DNA of 64,000 bases from Novosphingobium sp. NDB2Meth1 (GTDB lineage: Bacteria; Pseudomonadota; Alphaproteobacteria; Sphingomonadales; Sphingomonadaceae), in assembly GCF_900117425.1 (NCBI RefSeq), contig NZ_FPEH01000011.1, forward strand, positions 372,001 through 436,000, given 5' to 3'. A model generated the notes under the pieces. It was not told the DNA's origin, did no database searches, and saw nothing but the letters and a program-made list of their open reading frames with translations. Below are positions 19,992-29,201 of the stretch, in pieces. The position numbers and the translations under genes are program-made. Positions within the stretch are counted from its first letter, which is position 1; each line of letters opens with the position of its first letter.

Positions 19992-20540
19992 CTATTGCTT
20001 GGCAGCGGTGACAAATTCCGGATCGGACAGGACTTGCCGGACGAGCGCGGCATAGAGCGCATTGTATTGCTGGTAGGCCTCTTCGATGGCGATAGCGCCG
20101 ATGAAATCGGAGTGCCACTTGGTCTCGACGTGGTAGTCCTTGGCGAAAACGGGTCGCCCGCCGCGCGAAAGGGTGATGCGCGCGCCCAGCGATCCGCCGC
20201 CTTTCTTGATGTCCTCGCTCGCCCGGCTTTCGGTCAGCACACCGCCAAGCTGCAGCGGCGATGCCGGATCCAGCTTGCCGGCTGCCTTGAGCTCGGTCTC
20301 GAACGTCGCTCCCAGAAACTCGGCGAAGTTGCGGCCCTTCGGCGGCTTCAGCACGCCGAGCCGGATGGCGATGCTGCGCCCCACCTCCTTCGAAGCGGCG
20401 GTGAACGGACCGAGCGCCATCGGCGGCACATCCTGGTTGCGCAGCACCCGCACCGTCTCAAGCGAGGGCGGCAGATCGGCCACCGGCATCGCGCAAGCCG
20501 TCAACGCGAACACCGCCAGCGCGGTCAGCCCCGCACGCAT
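19992..20540 (-). CDS. Putative lipoprotein of unknown function
   Basis: About 182 residues from MRAGLTALAVFALTACAMP, a clear lipoprotein signal with lipobox LTAC, so the mature protein should be anchored in the envelope. ATG at 20540 puts the gene 4 bp after the upstream gene, which fits an operon; a longer frame to 20573 would overlap it and delay the signal peptide. The mature part contains GRSIAIRLGVLKPP, FLGATFETELKAAGKLD and LGGVLTESRASEDIKKGGGSLGA. I do not recognise a named family. Cotranscribed with the exported protein upstream. Confidence 0.6.
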   Translation of the reverse strand: MRAGLTALAVFALTACAMPVADLPPSLETVRVLRNQDVPPMALGPFTAASKEVGRSIAIRLGVLKPPKGRNFAEFLGATFETELKAAGKLDPASPLQLGGVLTESRASEDIKKGGGSLGARITLSRGGRPVFAKDYHVETKWHSDFIGAIAIEEAYQQYNALYAALVRQVLSDPEFVTAAKQ

Positions 20541-20544
20541 CCGA

Positions 20545-21195
20545 TCAGCGCGGGAAGGCGGGATCGGCGACAATGTTGTTCACGCCGCGCGCAAGCGCCT
20601 GCCGGACCAGGACCTTCACCGCTTCATCGGCGGTCTTGTACTCGGTGCCGGGCACCTCGACGTCCTTCTTGCCGTACTTGGAGTAGAGTTCGTGTTTCAC
20701 TTCAGTATGGATCGGCGCGGCGCCGGTGGCGGGCACATAATCGATGCTGACGAGATAGTGATCGACCGCCAGCACCCCGCCGAACAGGCCAAAGCCCAGC
20801 CCGGCGCCAAAGGCCTGCTTCTTGGCCTTGTCCAGTTCTTCCTTGATCACGAGGTTGTTGAACTTGATGCTGATGATCGCGCCGTTTGCGGTCGGTGCGT
20901 CGGTCACTTCGCTGAAGGCGCCGGTGCCTTTGAGGTCTTCCATCGCCCACGGAGTGACAACCTTGGTGGCCTTGGCATTGGGTTTGCCGTCGCGCTGAAA
21001 CTCGAAGATCACCTGGACCGGCTGCGGCTTGGCCGGGGTGACCTTCTCCTCAGGCTTCACTTCACCCAGCGCGTTGGCCACGTAGAACTTCATCGCCTGC
21101 GCTGCCTGGGGCAGCGTGCTCAGCATGACGGCCAGCGCAACAAGCTGCAGCAGCTTGGTCCGATGTCTGCCGATGAACCGGTTCCAGTGTGCCAT
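20545..21195 (-). CDS. Exported protein of unknown function
   Basis: About 216 residues from MAHWNRF at 21195, chosen because GGAGGGG lies 4-5 nt upstream; the open frame extends further but without a good start. A signal peptide (LLQLVALAVMLSTLPQAAQA) is followed by a beta-rich domain (QVIFEFQRDGKPNAKAT, GAIISIKFNNLVIKEELD), a Gly-rich hydrophobic stretch AFGAGLGFGLFGGVLAVDHYLVSI, and a C-terminal EVKHELYSKYGKKDVEVPG segment. Forms an operon with the lipoprotein downstream. The C-terminal halves of both end alike (VLVRQAL), hinting at a related fold. No function is assigned. Confidence 0.6.
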   Translation of the reverse strand: MAHWNRFIGRHRTKLLQLVALAVMLSTLPQAAQAMKFYVANALGEVKPEEKVTPAKPQPVQVIFEFQRDGKPNAKATKVVTPWAMEDLKGTGAFSEVTDAPTANGAIISIKFNNLVIKEELDKAKKQAFGAGLGFGLFGGVLAVDHYLVSIDYVPATGAAPIHTEVKHELYSKYGKKDVEVPGTEYKTADEAVKVLVRQALARGVNNIVADPAFPR

Positions 21196-21381
21196 TATCC
21201 CCTCCCGTTTGGCTGTTGGCCGCCAAGGTAACAGCCACCGCTTACCGCTCAAGAGCAAATGTGAAGGCGACCGGCGCAAGTGCCGGCCGCTTCTCTGGTT
21301 CGAGAACGAGTACACCGTTAGCACGAGCGCGAGCTCCAGTCTGGCCCCGCGGGCTGCCGGGGCAGCAACCTCGGAAAGGCC

Positions 21382-21885
21382 CTAAGCGCCGCGCTCCTCC
21401 AGATAGTCGGCGGGTCGGCGCTCGGCATAGTCGAAGACGGCGAGCTGCTTGCGCAAGGGCGAGGTGCGGACACCATCGACAGCAAGGTGGGCCGCCTGCT
21501 GTTCGGCGCCGCCGGGGTACTTGGGATTGAGGAAGCCGCCCTTCTTCAGCACCCGCCACCACGGGGTGAGTTCGTCTTCCGGAACGCCCATCAGGCGGCG
21601 CTCCTCCGCCGCGCGGGCGGTCATGTTGAGGAAGATCGCGGTGGACACGGGGCAAGCGACCGCTACGGCGTGGCGGCGCGCAAGGGCGCCGCGCAGGTCA
21701 TCGAGCGTGATCACTTCGCCTCGCCGCAACTGGCGGACAAGGCCGTCGACTTCGGCAGGGGACGATATGACCATCGCCCCGCCGCCCGCCTCGCGGAAAC
21801 CCGGCGCACCGGGCGGGATCATGTGGACGATATGCGGAACGCGGCCGCTTTCCAGATGGTCGATGGCAGACTTGCGCTTGGCCAT
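21382..21885 (-). CDS. MGMT-family-like protein without the PCHR active site
   Basis: 167 residues from MAKRKSAIDHLESGR at 21885, with a textbook AAAGGAGG 6 nt upstream. The text LTPWWRVLKKGGFLNPKYPGG resembles proteins I recall annotated as MGMT family, and DDLRGALARRHAVAVACPVSTAIFLNM could form the preceding helices. The alkyl-acceptor PCHR motif is absent, so it would not repair DNA by the usual suicidal transfer. Stand-alone gene. Family assignment is tentative. Confidence 0.5.
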   Translation of the reverse strand: MAKRKSAIDHLESGRVPHIVHMIPPGAPGFREAGGGAMVISSPAEVDGLVRQLRRGEVITLDDLRGALARRHAVAVACPVSTAIFLNMTARAAEERRLMGVPEDELTPWWRVLKKGGFLNPKYPGGAEQQAAHLAVDGVRTSPLRKQLAVFDYAERRPADYLEERGA

Positions 21886-21978
21886 GGTGCCTCCTTTCAA
21901 TGCGGGGGCCATTCTAGGATCGGAGCGCCGAGGCGAGAATAAGACGCGTTTGATCCCGTTTCGTTCGCCGGCATCGAC

Positions 21979-22821
21979 TCATTGCCGATCGTCCCCCGGG
22001 CGCCGCCCCGTTATGCGCAAGTAGAAGCGTGAGAAGTACGATGGGTCGTCGAAGCCCAGTTCGGCGGCGACCTGCGTGGCGGTGGCATTGGTGTAGCGAA
22101 GCAGGCGCTGGGCTTCCAAGGCAAGGCGGCGGTGGATCAGGTCCATCGGGGAACAGCCCAGCCGCGCCGCCGTGAGCCGCGAGAGCGTGCGGCGCGTGAG
22201 CCCCAAAGCGTCCGCATAGAAATCGAGATCGCGGTGCTGGCGGTAGTGCAGCTCGACCAGCTGGCGGAAGCGGGCGAGGCGCTGGTCATCGCCCACCGCG
22301 GCGCCTGCCCCGCCCTCACCCCGGCCGATCGTGCGGATCAGGCTTTCAGCGAGCGCAAGGAACAGCGGATCCTGCTGCTGCCATTCCTGCTGCAGGCCCA
22401 GCATCTCGCGCGCGAGCCACAGCGCACGGGCAGCGGCTTCGGCTGAAAGCTGCGCGATACCGCCCTGCGCGAGCATCGTCAGCAGCGGGTCGCCCGCCCC
22501 GACCGCGCGTGTGGAAAAGTCGGTGGACAGCGTGAGGACAAATCCGCGCGTGCCCTGGCGGAAACGGAAGCCGTGAACGGCGGCGGCGGGGACGATAACC
22601 CGGCCCGGACTTTCCAGCTCCGTCGTCTCGCCGTCGAGGGTAACGCTGGCATGTCCCTCCTCTACCAGCAGCACTTGCACGAAATGGTCATGGCGGTGAG
22701 CCCCGATCTCCCAGTCATGCAGCGCACTTCGTTCGGCAATCGTCTCGATATGCGCAAAGCCGCCGGGGGCGATGCCATCACCTTCGCCATAGAGCGCGTA
22801 GCGGGGGATCACTGCTGCCAT
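21979..22821 (-). CDS. pobR: AraC family regulator, PobR-like
   Basis: 280 residues. An N-terminal cupin (HRHDHFVQVLLVEEGHASVTLDGE, VIVPAAAVHGFRF) senses the ligand, and a C-terminal double HTH (FYADALGLTRRTLSRLTAARLG, ATQVAAELGFDDPSYFSRFYLRITGRRPGDDR) binds DNA. It is divergent from pobA with 111 bp between starts, the usual arrangement for a 4-hydroxybenzoate-responsive activator. The PobR assignment rests on this position; a TonB-like long open frame upstream of the ATG at 22821 is antisense to pobA and is not coding. Confidence 0.82.
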   Translation of the reverse strand: MAAVIPRYALYGEGDGIAPGGFAHIETIAERSALHDWEIGAHRHDHFVQVLLVEEGHASVTLDGETTELESPGRVIVPAAAVHGFRFRQGTRGFVLTLSTDFSTRAVGAGDPLLTMLAQGGIAQLSAEAAARALWLAREMLGLQQEWQQQDPLFLALAESLIRTIGRGEGGAGAAVGDDQRLARFRQLVELHYRQHRDLDFYADALGLTRRTLSRLTAARLGCSPMDLIHRRLALEAQRLLRYTNATATQVAAELGFDDPSYFSRFYLRITGRRPGDDRQ

Positions 22822-22932
22822 GTCCCGAAAGTACCATGTGTTTGTCCTGAGCCTGCCTTCCGTCCAATCGCCGGGCCTGTCAAATGACGAAACATGACCC
22901 GCGCGTGGCGCGCACCCATGGGAGAGACTTTC

Positions 22933-24102
22933 ATGCACACGCAAGTTGCCATCATCGGCGCGGGCCCCGCAGGCCTGCTGCTCGGCCATCTGCTCAAGGC
23001 CGAAGGCATCGATTGCGTGGTGATCGAGCGGCAGACGCCCGACTATGTGCTCTCCCGCATCCGCGCCGGGGTGCTGGAGCAGGTCACCGTGGGGCTGATG
23101 GAACGGCTGGGGCTCGATGCGCGGCTCAAGGCCGAAGGGCTGATCGAGGAAGGCTTCAATCTGGCCGACGGCGAGCGGCTGATCCGCATCGACGTCGAGA
23201 AGTTCACCGGCAAGACCGTGTGGGTCTATGGCCAGACCGAGATCACCAAGGACTTGATGGACGCCGCCCCCGAACGCGGCCTCGAAGTGATCTACGGCGC
23301 CGAAGACGTGGCGCTGCACGATATCGAGAGCGACGCACCCTCGGTCACCTTCCGCCGCGATGGCCGCGAGGAGCGCCTCACCGCGCGCTTCATCGCCGGG
23401 TGCGACGGCTTCCACGGCCCTTCGCGCAAGGCCATCCCCGCATCGGTCGGCCGCGAGTACGAGCGCGTGTACCCCTTCGGCTGGCTGGGAATCCTCGCCG
23501 ATGTGCCGCCGTGCCATGACGAGCTCATCTACGCCAACCACGAACGCGGCTTCGCGCTCGCTTCGATGCGCAGCAAGACGCGCAGCCGCTACTACATCGA
23601 CGTGCCGCTGACCGAGAAAATCGAGGACTGGAGCGACGATCGGTTGTGGGACGAACTCGCGGTGCGGCTGGGGCCGGAGGCAGCCGCGAACATGACGCGC
23701 GGCCCCGCCATCGAGAAGTCGATCGCCCCCTTGCGCTCCTATGTGTTCGAACCGATGCGCCACGGCAGCCTGCTGCTCTGCGGCGATGCCGCGCATATCG
23801 TGCCGCCGACGGGGGCCAAGGGGCTCAACCTTGCCGCCAGCGACGTGCACTATTCGGCGGCAGCACTCTGCGGCTATTTCAAGCATGCCGACAACGATGC
23901 GGTGGCCGCCTATTCGGGCAAGGCTCTCGCCCGGGTGTGGAAGTGCGAGCGTTTCAGCTGGTCGCTCACCAAGCTGATGCACCGCTTCCCCGACGACGGC
24001 CCGTTCGAGCGCGCGATGCAAGTGGCCGAGCTCGACTATATTGCCTCGAGCGACGCGGCGCAGGCGAGCATTGCGGAGAATTATGTGGGGCTGCCGGTCT
24101 GA
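22933..24102 (+). CDS. pobA: 4-hydroxybenzoate 3-monooxygenase
   Basis: 389 residues, the normal size. A FAD enzyme that hydroxylates 4-hydroxybenzoate to protocatechuate with NADPH and oxygen. GAGPAG dinucleotide motif (about 9-14), SRIRAGVLEQ substrate loop, CDGFHGPSR, RYYIDVPLTE and the FAD motif GDAAHIVPPTGAKGLNLA are all in place. Start at 22933 (MHTQVAIIG) matches other PobA proteins and has GGGAGAG upstream; an earlier in-frame ATG would add a non-conserved leader. Product protocatechuate feeds ring cleavage genes that are not in this window. Confidence 0.95.
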   Translation: MHTQVAIIGAGPAGLLLGHLLKAEGIDCVVIERQTPDYVLSRIRAGVLEQVTVGLMERLGLDARLKAEGLIEEGFNLADGERLIRIDVEKFTGKTVWVYGQTEITKDLMDAAPERGLEVIYGAEDVALHDIESDAPSVTFRRDGREERLTARFIAGCDGFHGPSRKAIPASVGREYERVYPFGWLGILADVPPCHDELIYANHERGFALASMRSKTRSRYYIDVPLTEKIEDWSDDRLWDELAVRLGPEAAANMTRGPAIEKSIAPLRSYVFEPMRHGSLLLCGDAAHIVPPTGAKGLNLAASDVHYSAAALCGYFKHADNDAVAAYSGKALARVWKCERFSWSLTKLMHRFPDDGPFERAMQVAELDYIASSDAAQASIAENYVGLPV

Positions 24103-24212
24103 TGATGCGCGGGTAAACCGCCACATCGTCACGGCGCCGTCATAGTCAGGCGACAAAGAGCCGTTCGTAACACCGGGTCCAGCGCGGAACCCGGATGGGG
24201 GAACCGGCTTCG

Positions 24213-24884
24213 ATGCGGCAGATCGACATCCTTCTCACGGACCCGCTTCGCGGCGGACAGGACAGCTTCGTCCACGGCGACTTGCGCGTGGTGTTTCACG
24301 GCTGGAACTGGGCCGCGCCCTTGCCGCTGCTCGATGGCAGCCCCTGGGCCTTCGTCGACTGGCTGCTGCCCGAGCTTTCCGGGCTGGAGCTATGCCGCCG
24401 CCTGCGCTGCGATACGCAGACCGAGGCAGCGCATATCACCATGGTGCTCGAGGAAGACGACGCCGACGCCAAGCGCCGCGCGCTGCGCGCCGGGGCGGAT
24501 GACTACATCATCGGCCCGATCGACCGCGCGGCGGTGCTCGACCGGGTGCTGTCGGTGCAGCTGCCCGAGCGCGAGGCCCCGGCCCGCTCGCTCAAGCTGG
24601 GCGATCTCTCGCTCGACCTCACGGCATTGCAGGCGCGCTGGCAGGGCAAGCCGATACCGCTGATGCCCAACGAACTGCGCCTGCTGCGCTACCTGATGGA
24701 GCAGCCCGGCCACGTATTCAGCCGCGGCCAGCTGATCGCGGCGCTGGGCAAAAAGGAACAGCCGATCGACGAGCGCACGGTCGACGCCTGGGTCAGCCGT
24801 CTGCGCCGCGCGCTGCGCGAGGCAGGCGCGGGCTATCCGCTGCGCACCGTGCGCTCGCTGGGGTATGTGCTGGACCGGCCTTGA
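24213..24884 (+). CDS. Orphan OmpR-type response regulator with degenerate receiver
   Basis: 223 residues from MRQIDILL, with GGGGGA about 10 nt upstream; an in-frame ATG at 24195 has no good site. The receiver keeps the phospho-acceptor D49 (FVDWLLPELSG) but the usual acidic pair near the N-terminus is weakened (LLTDP), the Thr/Ser switch position reads L79 (ITMVLEE), and the conserved Lys is G101 (YIIGPID). The C-terminal winged helix is intact (LMPNELRLLRYLMEQPGHVFSRGQLI, TVDAWVSRLRRAL, VRSLGYVL). No histidine kinase is nearby. It may work without classical phosphorylation. Confidence 0.82.
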   Translation: MRQIDILLTDPLRGGQDSFVHGDLRVVFHGWNWAAPLPLLDGSPWAFVDWLLPELSGLELCRRLRCDTQTEAAHITMVLEEDDADAKRRALRAGADDYIIGPIDRAAVLDRVLSVQLPEREAPARSLKLGDLSLDLTALQARWQGKPIPLMPNELRLLRYLMEQPGHVFSRGQLIAALGKKEQPIDERTVDAWVSRLRRALREAGAGYPLRTVRSLGYVLDRP

Positions 24885-24903
24885 TGGTCCGCTGGCCCTG
24901 ACA

Positions 24904-24988
24904 GGCGGCACCGGCCCGCTCCCCCGCCCGGCCACCCACGAGAGTACCCTGAATGGGTGGCCGGGCGGGGGAGCGGGCCGGTGCCGCC
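24904..24988. terminator. Very long perfect inverted repeat between convergent genes
   Basis: Arms 24904-24938 and 24954-24988 are perfect reverse complements over 35 bp, with a 15-nt loop. No strong U-run follows on either strand. It sits between the response regulator and the TonB receptor, which converge, so a bidirectional transcription barrier is the simplest role. The stem is far longer than needed for a terminator. Confidence 0.65.
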
Positions 24989-25014
24989 CCTGTTTCAGCT
25001 AGGCTGAAACAGCA

Positions 25015-27390
25015 TCAAAGATCGTGGCCGAGCTTGATGCCGAACACCTGCGGCTTGATCGGATAGTAGCGGGCCGCGCCACCGCAGATCGACGGGGTGC
25101 AGACCGTGTTGATGCTGAGGATGCCGCGCTTGTCGAAGGCGTTCTCGATGAAGGCCGAGACGTCAAAGCCGGATACCTTCGCGCCCAGCGAGAAGTCGAA
25201 CGTCTCGAAGCCCCTGGTCCGGCCAAGCAGATCGGCCTCACGCGTGGTGAGGTACGAGCGCGTGCCCGACTGGTGGTTGAGCGAAGCCTGCACGAAGGCC
25301 TTGGCCTTGCCCATGTCGAACTCGTAGCGCGCGGTCATGTTGCCCTTGAACCGCGGCTGGACCGGCAGCGGCGTGCCCCTGGGCGCAGCCACGACGCCGA
25401 GCGAGCAGTCCGGGTTGCCGTTGGTGTCGAACGAGCAGAAGTCGGTCGTCAACTTGCCGTCGATCAGCGCGCCCGAACCGGACAGGTTCAGCCCGCCGAG
25501 CCGCAGGTTGAAGTCCATTTCCGCGCCGTAGACCCGCGCATTGCCGGCGTTGTAGATATTGGTGACGCCGCTGGAGCCGACCGGGCTGAGACCGTACTGC
25601 AGGTTCTTCCACTTTTCGTAGAACAGCGCGCCGTTGAGCCGGAGCTTGCGGTCGAACCACGAGGTCTTGAAGCCCAGTTCGTAGTTGTCGAGCGTATCGG
25701 GAACGTAAGGGTTCACGTTCGGGCGGCGGTTGTTGCCGCCGGGGCGATAGCCCGTCGAATACGTCGCATAGACCAGCCGGTCCGGATCGATCTTCCACGT
25801 GAGGTTGACGCGGTGCGTCTCGCTGGTCTGCTTGGCCTGGCGGTCGAAGTTGTTGCAGACGCGGTCATCGGCGACCACGGGCACGCAGTTGGCCGCCGTG
25901 GTGTTCGACAGGAAGCCGGAGAAGCCGACGAAGGTGTTGTTGTACTTGAACACGCGGACACCGCCCGCAAGCGTGAGCTGGGGCGTGATATCGAACGAAC
26001 CGTCGATGAAGGCCGCATAGTCACGGTCGACGCGGTAGGCGCGCGTCGCGAAGAGATCGTCACCCGACTTGGGCACCGCGGGCGAGTTCGGAATCGCAGC
26101 AAGGCCGTTGATGTAGTAGTCCGCGACGATCCGGTCGGTCTGACGCTGGAAGAACACGCCTGCCGTCAGCTTGTAGCGCTCGCCGGCGGGCGAGGAGATG
26201 CGCAGTTCGTGGCTCTGCTTGGTCAGTGCGTCGTGACCGTGGACCTGCTGCGTGGGATCGAGGAAGCCACCGTTTCCGGTCGGGAAGTAGGTGTAGAACC
26301 CGCCCTGGAACTGGTCGTAGGCGACCGAGTATTCCGAATAGTCGCTCAGGTTGTCGATCTTGCGGTCGAAGTAGCCGCCGGCATAGGTCAGGTCCCAGTT
26401 GCCGATCTTGCCGTTGATCGTCATGGTCGCGAGCACCCAGTCGTCGCGATTGCGCGAGGGGCCGAAATCGGTGACCTTGAGATCGCCGATGCGCGGATCA
26501 AACAGGAACGAACCGCGCGTGGTCTGGTGCTGATAGATGACCGCAGGCTGGATCGTCCAGCTGTCGTCGAGATCGACCTTGAGCGCAGCACGGCCGCCGA
26601 CCGTGTCGGTGGTGTTGACGTTGTCCTTGACGAACCTCGCGTTGTTGACCGTCACGTTGGTGGTCGGGTCATCATCGCCCAGCGTGAAGGTGCGCGAGCC
26701 CGGCACGCTGTCGATATAGCCGCCATCGCGCTGATAGTAGCCGACGACGCGCAGTGCCGCGCGGTCGCTCAGCGGGATGTTGAAGAAGCCTTCGACGCTG
26801 CCGCCGCCGGTGCCCTTGCCGACCTTGTTGCCCGAAACGTCGACGCGGCCGTAGAAGCCCTTGGTATCGGGCTTGGCGGGAATGATGCGCAGCGTGCCGG
26901 CGAGCGAGCTCGAGCCGAACAGCGTGCCCTGCGGGCCCGAAAGCGCCTCGACCCGGGCGATGTCGTAGACGTGCAGGTCGACCGCGTTGCCGATGGTGGT
27001 GACGGGCACTTCATCGAGATAGAGCGCCGCGGTGGGCTGCGAACCGCCGCGCAGGCCATCGCCGCCGCTGGTGATGCCGCGGAAGGAAAGCTGCGTCTGG
27101 CCCGGGCCGAACGACTGGAAGCTGACGCTGGGCAGCGCCTTGGCGTAGTCATCGAAGCTGGCAACGTTGAGCTGCTCGAGCTTCTGGGTGCCGAAAGCCT
27201 GGATCGAGATCGGCACGTTCTGGAGGTTTTCGCTGCGCTTCTGCGCGGTCACGATGATTTCGGTGCCATCGGTGGCGGCGGGGGTCTCCGCTGCGGCCTG
27301 AGGGGCTTCCTGCGCGAGGGCCACCGGTGCTGCAAATGCTGCGGTCGCCATCAGAATGCTGCGCGAAACGCGCGAGTACGCCTTCTTCAT
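25015..27390 (-). CDS. TonB-dependent outer-membrane receptor
   Basis: 791 residues. Signal peptide (ILMATAAFAAPVALA), Ala/Thr-rich stretch, TonB box-like EIIVTAQKR, plug domain (NLQNVPISIQAFG, IARVEALSGPQGTLFGSSSLAGTLRIIP) and a 22-strand barrel ending in KPQVFGIKLGHDL. The plug matches the large sphingomonad clade that imports unknown, often aromatic or sugar, ligands rather than a clear siderophore. The next gene downstream from its promoter side is a TPR-sulfotransferase on the same strand, a pairing I recall as frequent in sphingomonads. Substrate unknown. Confidence 0.9.
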   Translation of the reverse strand: MKKAYSRVSRSILMATAAFAAPVALAQEAPQAAAETPAATDGTEIIVTAQKRSENLQNVPISIQAFGTQKLEQLNVASFDDYAKALPSVSFQSFGPGQTQLSFRGITSGGDGLRGGSQPTAALYLDEVPVTTIGNAVDLHVYDIARVEALSGPQGTLFGSSSLAGTLRIIPAKPDTKGFYGRVDVSGNKVGKGTGGGSVEGFFNIPLSDRAALRVVGYYQRDGGYIDSVPGSRTFTLGDDDPTTNVTVNNARFVKDNVNTTDTVGGRAALKVDLDDSWTIQPAVIYQHQTTRGSFLFDPRIGDLKVTDFGPSRNRDDWVLATMTINGKIGNWDLTYAGGYFDRKIDNLSDYSEYSVAYDQFQGGFYTYFPTGNGGFLDPTQQVHGHDALTKQSHELRISSPAGERYKLTAGVFFQRQTDRIVADYYINGLAAIPNSPAVPKSGDDLFATRAYRVDRDYAAFIDGSFDITPQLTLAGGVRVFKYNNTFVGFSGFLSNTTAANCVPVVADDRVCNNFDRQAKQTSETHRVNLTWKIDPDRLVYATYSTGYRPGGNNRRPNVNPYVPDTLDNYELGFKTSWFDRKLRLNGALFYEKWKNLQYGLSPVGSSGVTNIYNAGNARVYGAEMDFNLRLGGLNLSGSGALIDGKLTTDFCSFDTNGNPDCSLGVVAAPRGTPLPVQPRFKGNMTARYEFDMGKAKAFVQASLNHQSGTRSYLTTREADLLGRTRGFETFDFSLGAKVSGFDVSAFIENAFDKRGILSINTVCTPSICGGAARYYPIKPQVFGIKLGHDL

Positions 27391-27530
27391 ATTATTTTCC
27401 CACCTCGTTGGTCCCCCGGGACGCGCGCGACCGTGGTCCGACTTGGTGAGGATTTCAACCGTGTTTCAGCACGATGTCAGCTTGCAGTCTGATGCGTGGC
27501 CGAATTGCAACGTAATATTGTACAGTTGGC

Positions 27531-29126
27531 TTACCAGCGAGAGGGCGCGGCAGGATAGGCAGGAAGGACTTCGCCGAGCGCGGCCTTGAGCGGATCAAGG
27601 AAGGGTTCGAACGGCTTCCACGCCTCTGTGCCCTCACGGAAAATCGGCCGGCGGACCTGTTCGGAACTCGGCGTGCGCACCGCCCGTTCGGTTTCGTAGA
27701 AGGCGAGGCAAGCGGGCTCGAACGGCAAGCCGCAAGCCTCGAGCAGCGCCCGCACTTCGGCCTCGGTATCATCAACCATCCGCTCGTAGATCACGCGGTG
27801 GACGGCGCCGGGGATCACGCGGTCGATATGCGCCATCAGGCGGACATAGTCGCGGTAATAGGCGCCCATGTCCTCGAGCGAATAGGAGAAGCCCTGCCCC
27901 CGCGCGAAATGCTGCTTGAAATTGGAGAAGCAGCACGAGAGCGGATGGCGCCGCGCATCGATGATCTTCGCGTTCGGCAGGATCAGCCGGATGAACGGCA
28001 CATAGAGCCAGTTGTTGGGCAGCTTGTCGATAAACAGTGGCCGCGCGGTGTGGCGCTGCACGCGGGTGCGCTCGAGATACTGCTCGCCCAGATCGCGCAA
28101 TTTCGCCGGGTCGATGGTGGCGAGGTCGGCGGGGTAATTCGCCAGCGTCCGGGAAAGGATGCCGATGTCTGGCAGTTCGCTGGTGCCCTCCACCTGGCTG
28201 TGGCTGGAGAGGATCTGCTCGACCAGCGTCGACCCGGCGCGCGGCATGCCGAGCACGAAAATCGGGTCCTGCGCAGGGTAGCCGGCGCCGGCGTAGCGCG
28301 CGAACAAGACCGGCACCGCGACCTTGATCGCCGCATCGACCGCCGCGGTGGTATCCGCCGCATTGTATCGCAGCCGCTTTTTCCGCAGCGCATTGCCTGC
28401 AGCATAATGCGCAAAGGCGGCCTCGGCTTCCCGTCGGTCCTCGTGCGCCTTGCCCAGCGCGAAATCGAGATGCCAGCGGTCTTCGGGCGAAACGGCCTCG
28501 TCCGCCAATGCAGCGCGCATCGCGGCCATGTCTTCGTCGGAGAAGCGCACGGTCTTGAGGTTGGCGAGGCTCCACCACACTTCCCCCAGCCCCGGCTGGA
28601 TCGCCAGCGCGCGGCGATAGGCGGCAATGCCCTCTTCCAGCCGCCCCACCGTCTTGAGCAGGTGCCCGTAGCTCATCCACACCTTGGGCTGGTTCGGCGC
28701 ATCCTTCAGCACCCGGGCATAGAGCGCCAGCGCCTCGTCGAACTCGCCGATGCGGCCATAGGCGGCGGCCTGCAGGTTGGCGTTGCCGAGGTTGTCGGGA
28801 TCCTCCACCGTGACCCGCGCCAGCTCCTCCAGCGCCTCCGCCACCCGCTCGGTGCGGTAGAGCACGAGCGCGAGATTGGCGCGTGCGGGCGTGAAATCAG
28901 GCGCAAGCTCGATCGCGCGGCGCAGCAGGTTTTCCGCGTCCTGATAGCGCCCGATGCGCCCCGCCAGCTCCGCAAACAGGCGGATCGCGCGCACATCGAA
29001 CGGGTTTTCCTTGAGCAGCGCGCGCAGCAAGGGTTCAGCCTCGTGCAGCACATTCTCGTTCATCGCGATCGCGGCGCGGACGAGGCGGGGATCGTAGTTC
29101 GGCGTGGTAACGGTCTGGCTGGCCAT
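27531..29126 (-). CDS. Tetratricopeptide-repeat sulfotransferase family protein
   Basis: 531 residues from MASQTVTTPNYDPR. The N-terminal half has about six TPR units (for example GRIGRYQDAENLLRRAIELAPDFTPARANLALVLY and GRIGEFDEALALYARVLKDAPNQPKVW). The C-terminal half is a sulfotransferase domain with the PAPS 5'-phosphosulfate loop FVLGMPRAGSTLVEQIL (about 288-303), DKLPNNWLYVPFIRLILPNAKIIDARRHPLSCCFS and RPIFREGTEAWKPF near the end. It lies just upstream of the TonB receptor on the same strand (140-bp gap). Acceptor unknown; cytoplasmic, no signal peptide. Confidence 0.85.
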   Translation of the reverse strand: MASQTVTTPNYDPRLVRAAIAMNENVLHEAEPLLRALLKENPFDVRAIRLFAELAGRIGRYQDAENLLRRAIELAPDFTPARANLALVLYRTERVAEALEELARVTVEDPDNLGNANLQAAAYGRIGEFDEALALYARVLKDAPNQPKVWMSYGHLLKTVGRLEEGIAAYRRALAIQPGLGEVWWSLANLKTVRFSDEDMAAMRAALADEAVSPEDRWHLDFALGKAHEDRREAEAAFAHYAAGNALRKKRLRYNAADTTAAVDAAIKVAVPVLFARYAGAGYPAQDPIFVLGMPRAGSTLVEQILSSHSQVEGTSELPDIGILSRTLANYPADLATIDPAKLRDLGEQYLERTRVQRHTARPLFIDKLPNNWLYVPFIRLILPNAKIIDARRHPLSCCFSNFKQHFARGQGFSYSLEDMGAYYRDYVRLMAHIDRVIPGAVHRVIYERMVDDTEAEVRALLEACGLPFEPACLAFYETERAVRTPSSEQVRRPIFREGTEAWKPFEPFLDPLKAALGEVLPAYPAAPSRW

Positions 29127-29201
29127 GGCGGCGCTCAAGAAACACGGTGACGCGGCGCGATCAAGCGTTAGTCTGTCAGACCAACGGGAAACCCCCCAGG
29201 A

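Noticed and set aside
22822..24156. Upstream extension of the AraC/PobR open frame to 725 codons
   Set aside because: The added part is antisense to pobA. The ATG at 22821 gives a normal AraC length.
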